Positions 10,936 to 21,504 of a DNA stretch of 64,000 bases are shown here, in pieces. Each line of letters begins with the position of its first letter. The stretch's first letter is position 1. Origin of the DNA: Cervus elaphus (lineage: Eukaryota; Chordata; Mammalia; Artiodactyla; Cervidae); assembly GCF_910594005.1 (NCBI RefSeq), contig NC_057832.1, positions 103,055,152 through 103,119,151 on the forward strand. Direction: 5' to 3'. Both the position numbers and the translations under genes were made by a program. The notes beneath the pieces are model-generated. The model worked only from the letters and a program-made list of their open reading frames with translations. It searched no databases and was not told the DNA's origin.

Positions 10936-11570
10936 GATCTAATAATTCCTGTGCTAGTAATGTACAAAAGTAAATCATAGGGAAATGTTGATAGTGTTAT
11001 AATTAAGTGGAAAAAAGAAGTGCACAAATTATATTGTATATTTGTATACAATAGTATATATCTGTTATATATTATATAATTAGAATACATACTATAATCA
11101 TTATGTAATTATATATACCAATATGTAGTTTATATATAATCCTCAAGAACTTTTTAAAATTTTATTTTTAATTTATTTTTTGGCTGTGCTGGGTCTTCGT
11201 TGCTGTGTGGGCTTTTCTCTAGTTAGGGTGTGAGGGCTTCTCATCAGGGCTTCAGTAGTTGTAGCTCTCAGGCTCTAGCGCATGGGCTCAGAAGTTGCGG
11301 CACAGGCTTAGTTGCTCTGCAGCATGTGTACCCCAGATCAGGAACCAAATCCGTGTCTCCTGCATTGGCAGGTGGATTCTTTACCATTGAGTCACCAGGG
11401 AAGCCCTCTCAAGAATTTTTTAAATGCACCTGCAAGTCTACTACAAAAGTTGGGAGAAAATATACCAAAACATTAATAGTTATTATCTCTGAGTGGTAAG
11501 ATTATGAATGATTTTCATTTTCTACTTCATACTTTTTGTATTAAAACTTTCCTATTTTTCTCCAATAGAT
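10936..11570 (+). repeat. Ancient LINE 3' end, split by a CHR SINE
   Basis: After removal of the SINE at 11159-11407 the right part reads gggagaaaatataccaaaac, ttatctctgagtggtaagat, tttcattttctacttcatac, a 3' UTR pattern common to old L1-like LINEs. The left part is AT-rich and less certain. Confidence 0.5.
11159..11407 (-). repeat. CHR-type tRNA SINE
   Basis: Antisense SINE (ttttttggctgtgctgggtc to gagtcaccagggaagccc). The 17-bp target duplication ctcaagaaNtttttaaa lies at 11142-11158 and 11408-11424 with one mismatch. Confidence 0.95.
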
Positions 11571-12929
11571 GTTACTTTCATAATTAGGAAAGCCAGTTAT
11601 TTATACACACCAGCACCTGGTTTATGAATTGTGATTTGCATTTGGTGAGAGCCCACAGATTTCTCTTCACTAAGGTGAATTGTATCGTCAGGCTTTGATT
11701 CTGCCCTCAGGAAGCAAGTGTTCTGAACAGCTTGTGATTTTAACCATCTTTGCTTTCCGTGTAAGTTTTCTCTGAAGTAGCCCTGCCTGGAGACAGTCAT
11801 ATCCAAGAAGCAATGATGATGAGTAAGACACCAGGGCAGCCTGACGCAGGAAGTCTTCAGGGATGATGCTGGCTAGAGATCCTCTCCAGTGACCTAGAGC
11901 TGATTGAGGGCTGATCTGATAGCTCATGGCTATTGTCAGAAGGTGCAGGGTATTATTCAGGCACCTGGTAGAAAAAGCGGTGCCTTTTTCTAACTTACAA
12001 AACAGAGACCTCTAGGCGAACAGGAGCCTTGTATCAACACTTTGATATCAGTGATTTGCTTGATCATATTCAGAGCCAAACGCACATTCCTGGCAACAAC
12101 CTAGGAGCCTTACCGGGGAATCTGCCCTCACGCATCAAAGCAAAGGCCAAAATATCGAGCCTGCCTGGTTTCTAACCACAGACATGTAATCCCAGGCTCA
12201 TCCCTTCCCCGAGGTGGCTTTAGATTGAGGCTGATGGACTTCACTTTCTGAAAGCATTTACTGATCCAACTGGGTAAAAATGCAACTTCACGCCAGTGTG
12301 TGAGGTGTTGAGAGAGTCCATTACCCTCATGAGCCAGCTCCCTCAGCCCACCAACAGATGTAGGATCAGGGGCGAGCAGGGCTTTTTGTTGTGACGGGCT
12401 GCTCCCACTGAGAACACACTGCTCTGCAGGCTGGACACGTACCATCGCGTCATACATCACCCAGCTTGCCACATCCCGTTAGGCAGCAGCCCATAAGCCT
12501 AAGCCGTGATGGAGGCGAACACAACCTGGGGTGACAGGCAGCACTTTGTAATGCATCGTAGCACTTACGTCTACATCGGTCAAGTTGCACACATCGGTTT
12601 GGACACTAGATGCTCGTTATTCAGAGGATGAGATCTCATGCAGCGAGAGTATAAAATGCATCAGGGGAGAGCATCTGTGTTGCCCTCCATCTGAGAGCTG
12701 GAGTTCATTCATGACGCTGAATTACCAATTCTCCGCTGGAAGACCCCACACCGCTGGGTCCTTACGAGAGAAGATCAGACAAATGAGAGTCCTCCAAGCT
12801 CATGAGAAGAGGATGGTGCTTCCCATCTACTGTGGGGTGGGTCATGCCCTGTAAGGAGATCTTCAAATATGTATGCTGCTGAATAATTGAATGCTGATGT
12901 ATTAACGTCAGGATGTCTAGGAAGCATAC
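11571..12929. other. 1.36 kb without recognised repeats or gene
   Basis: Mixed base composition with a few CpGs. Short frames on both strands (for example 12128-12472 minus, 114 codons) show no known domain and no exon-like flanks that I can defend. Confidence 0.45.
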
Positions 12930-12938
12930 AACTGGATT

Positions 12939-13153
12939 GGGCTTCGTGGCTCAGTGGTAAAAAAATCCACCTGCCAATGCAGGAGATGTGGGTTCGATCC
13001 CTGGGTTGGGAAGATTGCCCCTGGAGAGGGAAATGGCAACCCACTCCAGTATTCTTGCCGGGGAAATCCCATGGACAGAGGATCCTGGCAGGCTACAGCC
13101 CACGGGGTTGCAAAAGAGTCGGACACGCCTGAGCAACCAAACAACAACAACAT
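12939..13153 (+). repeat. Bov-tA SINE, full length
   Basis: tRNA-like head (gggcttcgtggctcagtgg, ggttcgatccctgggttggg) fused to the BovB-like body (cccatggacagaggatcctg) and an acaacaacaac tail. The target duplication aactggatt lies at 12930-12938 and 13154-13162. Confidence 0.95.
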
Positions 13154-13177
13154 AACTGGATTAACAGCTGTCACCTC

Positions 13178-13499
13178 TAGAGAACAGACTTATGGACACG
13201 GGGAGTGGGGGAGGAAGCAGAGGGTGGGATGTACGAAGGAGCAGAGGTGGGATGGAAACTTACATTACCATATGTAACATAGATAGCCAATGGGAATTTG
13301 CTGTACGGCTCAGGGAACTCAAGCCAGGGCTCTGTAACAACCTAAAGGGGTGGGATGGGGAGGGAGGTGGGAGAGAGGTTCAAAAGGGAGGGGACGTATG
13401 TATACCTATGGCTGATCCATGTTGATGTTTGGCAGAAACCAGCACAATTCTGGAAAGCAATTATCCTTCAATTAAAAAATAAATTAATTAAAAATAAAG
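13178..13499 (+). repeat. Ruminant L1 3' end, 5'-truncated
   Basis: Typical ruminant L1 3' UTR (gatggaaacttacattacc, ggatggggagggaggtggg, tggcagaaaccagcacaatt) with an A/T-rich tail. The 12-bp duplication agctgtcacctc lies at 13166-13177 and 13500-13511. Confidence 0.95.
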
Positions 13500-13511
13500 A
13501 GCTGTCACCTC

Positions 13512-14210
13512 AAACTGGAATATTACTAAATGACTTTCTTACAGTTTAAACTTAGGATCTTGTTTTCATTATTCTTCTAACCAATCCATTAGTTACATGT
13601 GGCTGTTCAGGAGCACTGAGGGTGGGTGATGACTGAATGAATGAACTGGGTCTGTAAAGCCAGTTCTTCACTATGAAGACTTGACACCAGAATCCTATGG
13701 TCTCTTCTTCTTCCAGATGCTTGCTTCCTGAGAGACTGAGAGCTGGTAGTCATGGAAACCCTGTGTTCTCCAAACCCAACCCAAGGAGCAGTAAGGGAGC
13801 TTGGGAGGGTACAGCCCTCAAAGACTGAGATGCACTGGAGTAAGACTCAGGCTGTCATTTGTCACAGCAGGATGGGAATCCTCACAGGTTCCCTGTTGAA
13901 AGGAGGAGTCTCTGCCATTTCAGGAGGGCTTCAAGAGCCCACAGATGCTTTTAGATTACAGATGCTTCCTAGTATACCCTTTTTAAAAACATTCATACTC
14001 TGAGGTTTCCTTGACCCAGTCAGAGGGGGAGAAAAGCACCTGGGAAGAGGGGTCAAAGCTGTATTACTTAGGACACTCCTTTATTAAGTAGAATTGGAAA
14101 CTGCCAGTGGATAAGGAGACACCCAATGACTTGCTGATAAGTAGCCGGCCTAGGGGCAGGACGATATCAGGTAATGCTTTAGTTTGCATACCTCTGTCAG
14201 TCTTTCCTTC
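13512..14210. other. Unassigned stretch
   Basis: No repeat or gene recognised. A gaatgaatgaa patch lies near 13634-13645. Confidence 0.45.
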
Positions 14211-14597
14211 AGTTAAGTTCAGTTCAGTCGCTCAGTCACGTCTGACTCTTTGTGACCCCATGGACTGCAGCACGCAAGGCTTCCCTGTCCATCACCAACT
14301 CCTGGAGTTTACCCAAACTCATGTCCATTGAGTCAGTGATGCCATCCAACCATCTCATCCTCTGTCATCCCCTTCTCCTGCCTTCAATCTTTCCCAGCAT
14401 CAGGGTCTTTTCCAATAAGTCATTTCTTTGCATCAGGTGGCCAAAGTATTGGAGCTTCAGCTTCAGTTTCAGTCCTTCCAATGAATATTCTGGACTGATG
14501 TCCTTCAGGATGGACTGAGTAGATCTCCTTACAATCCAAGGGACTCTCAAGAGTCTTCTGCAACACCACAGATCAAAAGCATCAATTCTTTGTGCTC
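14211..14597 (-). repeat. BovB 3' fragment
   Basis: Antisense BovB tail through the ORF2 C-terminus (tcagtcgctcagtcacgtc to agcatcaattctttgtgctc). Frames carry stops, and it is 5'-truncated. I found no convincing target duplication. Confidence 0.93.
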
Positions 14598-14703
14598 TTC
14601 CCTTGATGTAAACAAATTCTTACCTTCCAACCTTCTTCAAGACTATTTCATTGGCAGGAATGAACTCACTCAAAACCCGCTCAATTAAAGGAAGTTCAGG
14701 GAA

Positions 14704-14838
14704 TTCCCTGGCCGACCAGCAGTTAGGGCTCAGCATTTTCACAGGTTCAGTCTGAACTTGGCCCAGGTTCAGTCCCTGGTTGGGGAATTAAGATCTAGCA
14801 AGTTGTGTGGCATACCCCACCTGCCCCCACAAAAAGTG
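14704..14838 (+). repeat. Short tRNA-derived SINE (CHR group)
   Basis: Sense head gggaattccctggccgacca and ggttcagtccctggttgggg, ending in a short A-rich tail near 14834. It is diverged. Confidence 0.82.
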
Positions 14839-16110
14839 CAGCTAGAACTTTCCAGAACGAGAACTGGAAAGTCATCTGAACCAAAGCAGCTCCTCTTGTA
14901 CCTCACTCAGTCCCTCTCTCTTGCCAGCGGGCCTCTCACCTTCACTTTCCTCACAGAATCACTCCCCTCCCTGCCCCCCAGTCCCTCCCTGGACCTCGGT
15001 CTTGTTTGGTCTGTCTCTCTTACTCAGCTTTCTTTGCCTTTCCATGTGCACATGGACAAATACGGCTACCTCAGCCCATTCTAATTCTCCTCAAGAATGA
15101 AAATGACTGTCTGAATAAAGTACTAGTATCTTGTAGTGCCAATAAAAATTCCCAGAAGATTTAGGCTCGTGTTTGGTCTACTCCTGTCCAATAAGTATTG
15201 TTCACTGATTGTCCACTTAGTCCACTCTGTGTGGCCAGGCAGTAAGTCCATAGCTGCCATCATCCATTCCTAGGTCTATAGGTAGTTCTCAGGAGTGGGA
15301 ACTGGGGGCTGGACATGCACCTTAAAAGGAATCCTTGTCACTTATTTTCTAATCATACCTCCCATCTTCTAACTTGAACTTCAAACCAATCATGGCGTAC
15401 CAAGAGCTAATAGGCTTGGGAGTCAGGTAGACTTGGGTTCAAATACTGGATCTATAATTACCAGCCATATGTAAAGAGCATGAACTTCCATTTCTCCAGA
15501 GAGGAAATAGCATCTATCCCAAGAGGACATTGAAATAATGAATTATTTTGGAAAGAGTCGCCTAACCTTGAAGTCTTCACTTTTTCATTTTTCATTCATT
15601 CTACACACATTTATTTCTGGTTTCTGCTTCTACCTCTCCCTTGAAATTGTTTTTCATTAAGGTCAATTATAACTTTCCTGTTGCGAATGTTTGTCCTAAT
15701 GTTACTCTTTTTTTTTTTGAATTGACACTGTTGACCATTCTCTCCTTTTAAAAAATGTTCTTTTTATGGCTTCTATAACAATATATCCTATGTCTTACAA
15801 ATCCATACTGGTTTCTTTAAAATTGTTTTAATATTTGTAAATGAACAAAAAGAAATCAATATTTTCTATCAAAACCACACATTAATTACTACTAACATGT
15901 TCCTCTTTTCTGTTATTTTTTCTTTAAGAAAATCACTCCCTTTTGTAAAATCTTACTTGCACATGATATAAATGAAATTAATATGAATATTTGAAAAGTA
16001 TTAGAAATTTACAAAGTACTCAAATCCCTTTACCCTGAAATTCTATTTTTACTTAGAGTGACACAACCAAACAGTTTGTTATTCACAGCATCTTTTAAAA
16101 ATGCAATATG
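14839..16110. other. Mostly unassigned, AT-rich in the second half
   Basis: Apart from the MIR listed separately I see no repeat or gene. An AATAAAG motif lies near 15113 and a T-run near 15709-15718. Confidence 0.4.
15410..15530 (+). repeat. MIR SINE remnant
   Basis: MIR-type 5' head in sense: gggagtcaggtagacttggg followed by ttcaaatactggatctataa and a decayed core. Confidence 0.6.
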
Positions 16111-16117
16111 AAACTAG

Positions 16118-16412
16118 GATGGCAGGGAGGTTCAAAGGGGAGGGGATACATGTATACTTAAGGCTAAAATGACAACAGAGGATGAGATGGCTGGATGGCA
16201 TCACCGAGTCAAAGGACATGAGCTTGAGGAAGCTCTGGGTAGTTGGGGATGGACAGGGAGGCCTGGTGGGCTGTAGTCCATGGGGTCGCAGAGCCGGACA
16301 CGACTGAGCGACTGAATTGACTGGAGGCTAATTCATGTGGTTGTATGGCAGAAACCATGCAACACAACTTTGTAAAACAATTATCCTCTGATTAAAAATA
16401 ATAAAGGAAAAA
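16118..16412 (+). repeat. Ruminant L1 3' end, split by a BovB tail
   Basis: Left part gggaggttcaaaggggaggg and atacatgtatacttaaggct. Right part ttcatgtggttgtatggcag and aaacaattatcctctgatta. The two are contiguous in the L1 consensus once the BovB at 16168-16324 is removed. Confidence 0.9.
16168..16324 (+). repeat. BovB 3' tail nested in L1
   Basis: Sense BovB 3' end (acaacagaggatgagatggc to gactgagcgactgaattgac). The 7-bp duplication aggctaa lies at 16161-16167 and 16325-16331. Confidence 0.93.
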
Positions 16413-17099
16413 TTGCAAACATGAAACCAGAAACTAGAAAAATAGAAATGCATTTTAAAAAATGAGTTCCTGCTATAGATGCTACTTTAAAAATTAAACT
16501 TAATTTTACTTTAATTTAGTAGATGTAAAACAGAACTGTTGAACTTCAAATAAATATTTCCTTTAGTACAATAGAAACAATTTTCTAAAAGATCCCTCCA
16601 AAGCTAAAAAGAGAATATGAAACATATTAGGAGGCTAAAGTCATTACATTTTCCTGTTTTAGACATCCGCACCCATAATTTCTTCCAACTCTCTGCCCAC
16701 TTTCTGATTTGTGTTAGCTGTGTTGTTCCTTTATCCACACTTGAAACTTGCACTCTAATTTCTGTGCATAATTCCCACAGTTGTTTGAAATTCACTTTGG
16801 TTCAAAATTTGACTATATTCAAATGTATTTAATGCTGACAACATTTTTATCATGGAAAGTCGATTCTTGACTTCTTTACCTCTATGTGAAATTTTGTAAT
16901 CTACAGTTTTTTCACAAGTGCCCATGTCTCTGTATTCTTTATTTCATGTGTAGTTTTTACCTGAAGTCTTCTTGAATAATGTCAAGTTCACAGGTCACTC
17001 TTTCTCTTAGAACTCTGATGATGTTCCTCCTTTACTTTTCTTCCAACATTTAATACTCGTGTAGAAAAATCTGAGGTCAGCCTTTTTTTATTGTTCCAT
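16413..17099. other. Unassigned AT-rich stretch
   Basis: No family recognised with confidence. An old LINE or DNA-transposon remnant is possible. Short frames on both strands have no known domain. Confidence 0.4.
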
Positions 17100-17112
17100 A
17101 CTGGATGTATGG

Positions 17113-17330
17113 GGTTTCCCTGGTGGCTCAGCGGTAAAGAATCTGCCTGCATTGCAGGAGCCACAGGGGATCTGGGTTCGATCCCTGGGTCAGGAAGATC
17201 CCCTGGAAGAGGTCATGGCAACCCACTCTGGCATTCTTGCCTGGAGAATCCCATGGACAGAGGAGCCTGGTGGGCTATAGTCCATAGTGTCACAAACAGC
17301 TGGACACAACTAAAGCGACTTAGTGCACAC
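17113..17330 (+). repeat. Bov-tA SINE, full length
   Basis: Clear head (tttccctggtggctcagcgg) and body (cctggagaatcccatggaca). The duplication actggatgNatgg lies at 17100-17112 and 17331-17343 with one mismatch. Confidence 0.96.
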
Positions 17331-17370
17331 ACTGGATGCATGGGAAAATTTCCTTATCTGTGTTCATATA

Positions 17371-17450
17371 TTGGGTTGGCCAAAAAGTTCATTCAGGTTT
17401 TTTTTCATACCATCTTACAAAAACCCAGATGACCTTTTTGGCCAACCTAG
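17371..17450. mobile_element. Mariner-derived MITE (about 80 bp)
   Basis: Terminal inverted repeats face each other: ttgggttggccaaaaagttc on the left and the complement of aaaaaggtcatc with ttggccaacct on the right. TA lies at 17369-17370 and again just past the right end. There is no room for a transposase, so it is a non-autonomous internal deletion of a ruminant mariner. Confidence 0.88.
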
Positions 17451-17529
17451 CATATAACTATACTCTGCCTTGATATTCAGTAGTCTGAGTGATTGAGATA
17501 CTGTATATGAAATGCCCAGAAAAGAATCT

Positions 17530-17755
17530 AAATAGTCCCAGGGCCTGACCAATGACGGCCCATAGACCAAACTAACCTACAACTATTTTTGTAAATGATT
17601 TATTGGAACACAACCAGGACCATTCACTTGTGTCTATGGTTGCTTTCCTGCTATGATGGCAGACCTGAGTAGTTGTGGTAGAGACCTTATGGTCTGCAAA
17701 CCAAACATATTTACTACTTATCCCTTTACAGAAAAATATTTACCAATTCTTGACC
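17530..17755 (+). repeat. hAT-Charlie-type DNA transposon remnant
   Basis: Contains gggcctgaccaatgacggcc, gatttattggaacacaacca, tatggttgctttcctgctat and aatatttaccaattcttgac. A second copy of the same family lies at 32490-32680. The exact subfamily name is not certain. Confidence 0.7.
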
Positions 17756-18724
17756 TTGACATAATCTTTTCCCTGATATTCACACTCAGTCTCTCTCCTA
17801 TAGAATCAGAAAATGTGGCCGTTGAAAGAAACTTTACATATCATTTTCTAGTCTAACACCTTGTTTTCTGCAAGAAAGTTTCCATAGAATCTAGACATGT
17901 ACCTCCAAAGAAGAGACGTTCACCTCCATTCTGTAATTTCCTAATTATATGGTATTATCTTTCAAAGATGAATTGATATCTATGTCCAGAGATGCATCCA
18001 TAATTGAAGCAGAAAGATGCTTCATTTTAAAACTATCCACATTCAGAAATTTGCCATATTAACCTTCATAGGATCACATGGGTCATACCCACTTGTAAAT
18101 AACAAATTGATATTAACCACAGCTCCCCGACATAGAATAAGTCTATTGAAGTAATTTTGAAATGGTTCAGATTTTTAAAGGGCATTACTCTAATGACTTG
18201 GAAATGCACTTGAGCGAGACCCACCTGCTCCTTCCTCTTGGAGAATGGGCAGCCTTCAGCATAAGGAATACCTGTAGAGATATTTCCAGCTCTGAACTGC
18301 TATCTACATTCACTATCTCTTGTGTACCAATTTGTGGAGAGTGATGAGGGTGACAAGATAGGAGAAAGGATTAATAGTCTGCTTTCTAAAGACTGGGAAC
18401 GTTGAGAATAGATATTTAACAGAGGGTGAGATAAGGAATCCATGCTTTATGTGTGTTTGTACATGAAAGATATTATCAATATATCAGCCTTTTAGATATT
18501 TGCCTTAGGTCAGTAAAAATTAGAGGCAGAAATTTTATTTAACTCTGTTATCTGCTCTTTGCAACTTGAAGGAGAGGTAGGCTAGTTAACATGATATCTT
18601 CAAATGGGTACATATTTGTGATTTATATATAAAAGGCTGAAATACAGCTTTTTCTATTTCCCCTTCCATGAGGAACAGAATAAGCATCTATAAACCTGAT
18701 AAATATTATGAACATACCACCTCA
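17756..18724. other. Unassigned stretch
   Basis: AT-rich sequence with no recognised repeat or gene. Confidence 0.45.
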
Positions 18725-18820
18725 GAATCAACAGACCTAGAATGTGTGGACCTGGGCAAATTTCTTAACCTGCTCTGCCTTGGTTTCTTGATCTTTAAGA
18801 GGAAGAAATACTAACCTTAA
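18725..18820 (+). repeat. MIR SINE remnant
   Basis: Sense MIR core: gacctgggcaaatttcttaacctg, then gccttggtttcttgatcttt. Confidence 0.75.
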
Positions 18821-18849
18821 CTATGTGCTACATATGATTGTATATGATT

Positions 18850-18985
18850 TCCATTAATTAGTCTCATTTAATTCTCACAGCTCTTTAAGGTGCATACCAT
18901 CATCTTCTCTTGCATGAGGAAACTGAATGAGGTTCAAGCCATTAGTAAGGGGGATTTAAACTTGGCAGTCTGACTCCAGAGTATT
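18850..18985 (-). repeat. MIR SINE remnant, facing the previous one
   Basis: Antisense MIR: tctcatttaattctcacagc, gaggaaactgaatgaggttc, and tttaaacttggcagtctgac. It forms an inverted pair with the MIR at 18725. Confidence 0.78.
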
Positions 18986-19122
18986 AGGGAGTTTGTTAAA
19001 AATATATTATAGAAAGAGAAAAAGTTCAAGTAAATTTCTTATTATGTGCCTGTATCTAGTAAGTAAGCATACAACAAATGGTAGTGATCTGAAATAATGA
19101 TGACCATTGTGATGAAAAGAAT

Positions 19123-19480
19123 TGTGGGGAAACTAACAAAGAATGTGGAGAAATTAACAAAATGGCATTAGCCAGGCTCTCCCACCCAACTCTTTCTCGC
19201 CCTCTCACCCTGTGTTCTGTAAACAACGATTTTGCTGACCTTGCATGGTTATATAACAGTTGAGTTCACTTGTAGCACTGAGCATGCACATCCCATTGTA
19301 CCCACTTGGCCCCAAGTCACTTTTGTTCTGTACAAGTGTATAAGTCCTACCTGAGGACCCTGGGTTGCTGTTGCCCAGAGAAAATGTCTGCAGTTCCTAT
19401 GGCTCCTCAAGTGTTTTTCCATCTTCCCCAATCGCGCCTTGTCTACCCTGAGTTCAACGAACAGTGTGAGAAGCAAGACA
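19123..19480 (+). repeat. Possible solo LTR
   Basis: A 358-bp block begins tgtggggaaactaac and ends aagcaagaca (TG...CA). It has the texture of a gammaretroviral LTR (gtataagtcctacctgagga). Flanking bases gaat and tgaat are similar but not in register, so the assignment is weak. Confidence 0.3.
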
Positions 19481-19484
19481 TGAA

Positions 19485-20135
19485 TAAAAATCAAAGTGAT
19501 TTAGAAAAGGTGTGGTTAAAAGGTGAAAAAGCTGCTAGCCAGCCAAGTAAACTATCCCCATTGCCAGGGAGAGGACTGTCTTTACCTGAGCTTGGGATCC
19601 CAGTTGGGACCCAGACTGCTTCCTCCTGCCACACTGATGTTAGAGTCCAAAGCTGCTGAGATCATCATCAGGTTCTGGCTTTTGACTTTTGACTGTGGGG
19701 CTTGTGCTCAGTTTTTATCTTCTGCCAGAATCCCCAAATCAGGAGTGATCTTCCCACATATTCATGATGGCTGCTGGGTAGAAGTCAGAAAGTATTACTT
19801 GTAGCTATGGGAGGCTTAGGACTGGGACCCACCCCACTACTGGGCATCAGTGAGAAAAGATGGCAGTATCCCTCCTTTTGGAGTCCAGCCCTAGGCTTCT
19901 GCCTCTTACATTGAAGGCTGATGGTGAAAAGGGGACTTGGGAAAGAAACTGGAGTCTATGAGCTGAAAACGGACTCAGGGAGGGCAGATGATGAGAAAGG
20001 GTGGAATCCAAGTAGTCACAGTAAAAGCAATAGGCAGGAACTCTTAATCACAGGGAGATGGAAGTTGGGGTAGAGTCACATGGTGAAGGAGATGAGCAGT
20101 GCAACTAAACAGTAGGCAAAAACCAAAAGAAATTA
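19485..20135. other. Unassigned stretch
   Basis: No repeat recognised. Two overlapping plus-strand frames (19306-19659 and 19523-19804) have no known domain. Confidence 0.4.
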
Positions 20136-20195
20136 AAGCAGGGACTCAGATATTTGTGCACCCACATTCACAGTAGCATTATTCACAATAGCCAA

Positions 20196-20318
20196 TTTGG
20201 AATGTTATAAGATGTTTTATGTAAATCTCATGGCAAGCACAAAGAAAAAAAACCTCTAGTAGATACAGAAAATATGAAGAGAAAGGAACTGAAGCATACC
20301 ACTACATAAAATTACAAC
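20196..20318 (+). repeat. L1-like internal segment inside the L1 3' end
   Basis: About 125 bp (tataagatgttttatgtaaa, ctctagtagatacagaaaat) does not belong at this point of the L1. It resembles a more 5' L1 region from memory. Flanks acaaNagccaa at about 20185-20195 and 20314-20324 look like a target duplication. Confidence 0.5.
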
Positions 20319-20397
20319 AGCCAAAAGGTGGGAAACAATCCACATGTCCATTGATAATAAATGAACAGGTAAACAAAATATGGCCCATCCAAACAAT

Positions 20398-20872
20398 TGT
20401 TACTGATCAAATATTTGCTGCCCAACATGCATAGAACTCAATATTACAGCACTGCCTTTTGAGAAAAGAAAGAGCTTTATTGTGAGGTCCACTGGCAAGG
20501 ATGCAGAACTCAAATCTGTTTCCTGAATCCAGAGTTTTTAGTGAAATTTAAGAGGTTTGGGGAATTTCAAACTTGGAAGCTGATTGACTAGTGTTGAATC
20601 AGTGACTGAAGTCTACACAGGGTCCTACAAGTCAGCTCTTCCTCATCAAAGGACTTCTTACTTTGTAAAGGGCTGTGGTGGCAGCATTTCTATTTTCTTC
20701 ATTTCATTGACTGAAGATTCCGAGTTCCGGGGTTGGCCTGGAGACAGGCCGCACATGTCTTGCGCACATGCACAGTGCTGTCTATCAAATAACTCAAGTT
20801 TTGATTGAATCAACAGACTATTTAAGGAGGCAAAACCAGTGTAAGCTGGTCAGTGTTTCATGTGCTATTTCA
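20398..20872 (-). repeat. Solo LTR (475 bp) inside L1
   Basis: Begins tgttactg and ends tatttca (TG...CA), between L1 halves that are adjacent in the consensus. Flanks are caat (20394-20397) and cact (20873-20876), compatible with a 4-bp duplication. On the minus strand an AATAAAGC signal lies near 20477 and a TTAAATAG TATA-like box near 20820, which sets the orientation. No viral genes are present. Confidence 0.65.
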
Positions 20873-21072
20873 CACTGGAATATTATACAGCCTTAAAAAG
20901 GAACAAAATTTTGATATGTGCTACAACGTGGCTGAAACTCAAAGATATTGTGTTAAACGAAAACAGCCAGACACAAAAGGGTAGGTATTGTATGATTCCA
21001 CTTACACAAGGTCCCTAGAGTGATCAGATTCATAGAATCTAACCAAAGTAGGCTGGTGGTTGTCAGGGGCTG

Positions 21073-21280
21073 CGTGCTCAGTCGCATCTGACTCTTTGCA
21101 ACCCCATGGACTGTAGCCCACCAGACTCCTCTGTCCATGGGATTTTCCAGGCAAGAATTCTGGAGTGGGTTTCCATTTCCTCTACCAGGGGATCTTCCCG
21201 ACCCAGGGATCGAACCTGTACCTCTTGTGTGTCCTGCATTGGCAGGCAGATTCTTAACCCTTGCAACACCTGGGAAGCCC
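21073..21280 (-). repeat. Bov-tA SINE inside L1
   Basis: Antisense Bov-tA (ctcagtcgcatctgactctt to cacctgggaagccc). Flanked by tgtcaggggctg (21061-21072) and tgtcggggctg (21281-21291). Confidence 0.95.
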
Positions 21281-21504
21281 TGTCGGGGCTGAGGGGAGGG
21301 GAAATGAATTACTGGGGTCAGCCTGAACACTGTTTAATGGGTGTTGAGCTTCAATTTGTGAACAAAAGTTCTGGCAGTGGATGGTGGCGATGACTGTAGA
21401 ACAATGTGAATGTACTTTACATCACTGAACAGTTAAAAATGATTAAAATGGTAACTTTTATGTTACATGTATTTTACCATAATAAAAATAATTGAAAAAT
21501 AAAA

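Larger units (their letters stand above)
20140..21500 (+). repeat. Old L1 3' end broken by three insertions
   Basis: Host L1 blocks: 20140-20195 (cagtagcattattcacaata), 20325-20397 (ggtgggaaacaatccacatg), 20873-21072 (ggaatattatacagccttaa), 21292-21500 (ggatggtggcgatgactgta). They are in consensus order. Foreign pieces lie at 20196-20318, 20398-20872 and 21073-21280. No open frame remains. Confidence 0.88.

Noticed and set aside
15105..15125. AATAAAG as the 3' end of a gene
   Set aside because: No exon or open frame of note precedes it, and such hexamers are frequent in AT-rich DNA.
17113..17330. tRNA-like A and B box sequence
   Set aside because: It is the tRNA-derived head of a Bov-tA SINE, as are all similar sites here. 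No complete tRNA cloverleaf with mature ends was seen.
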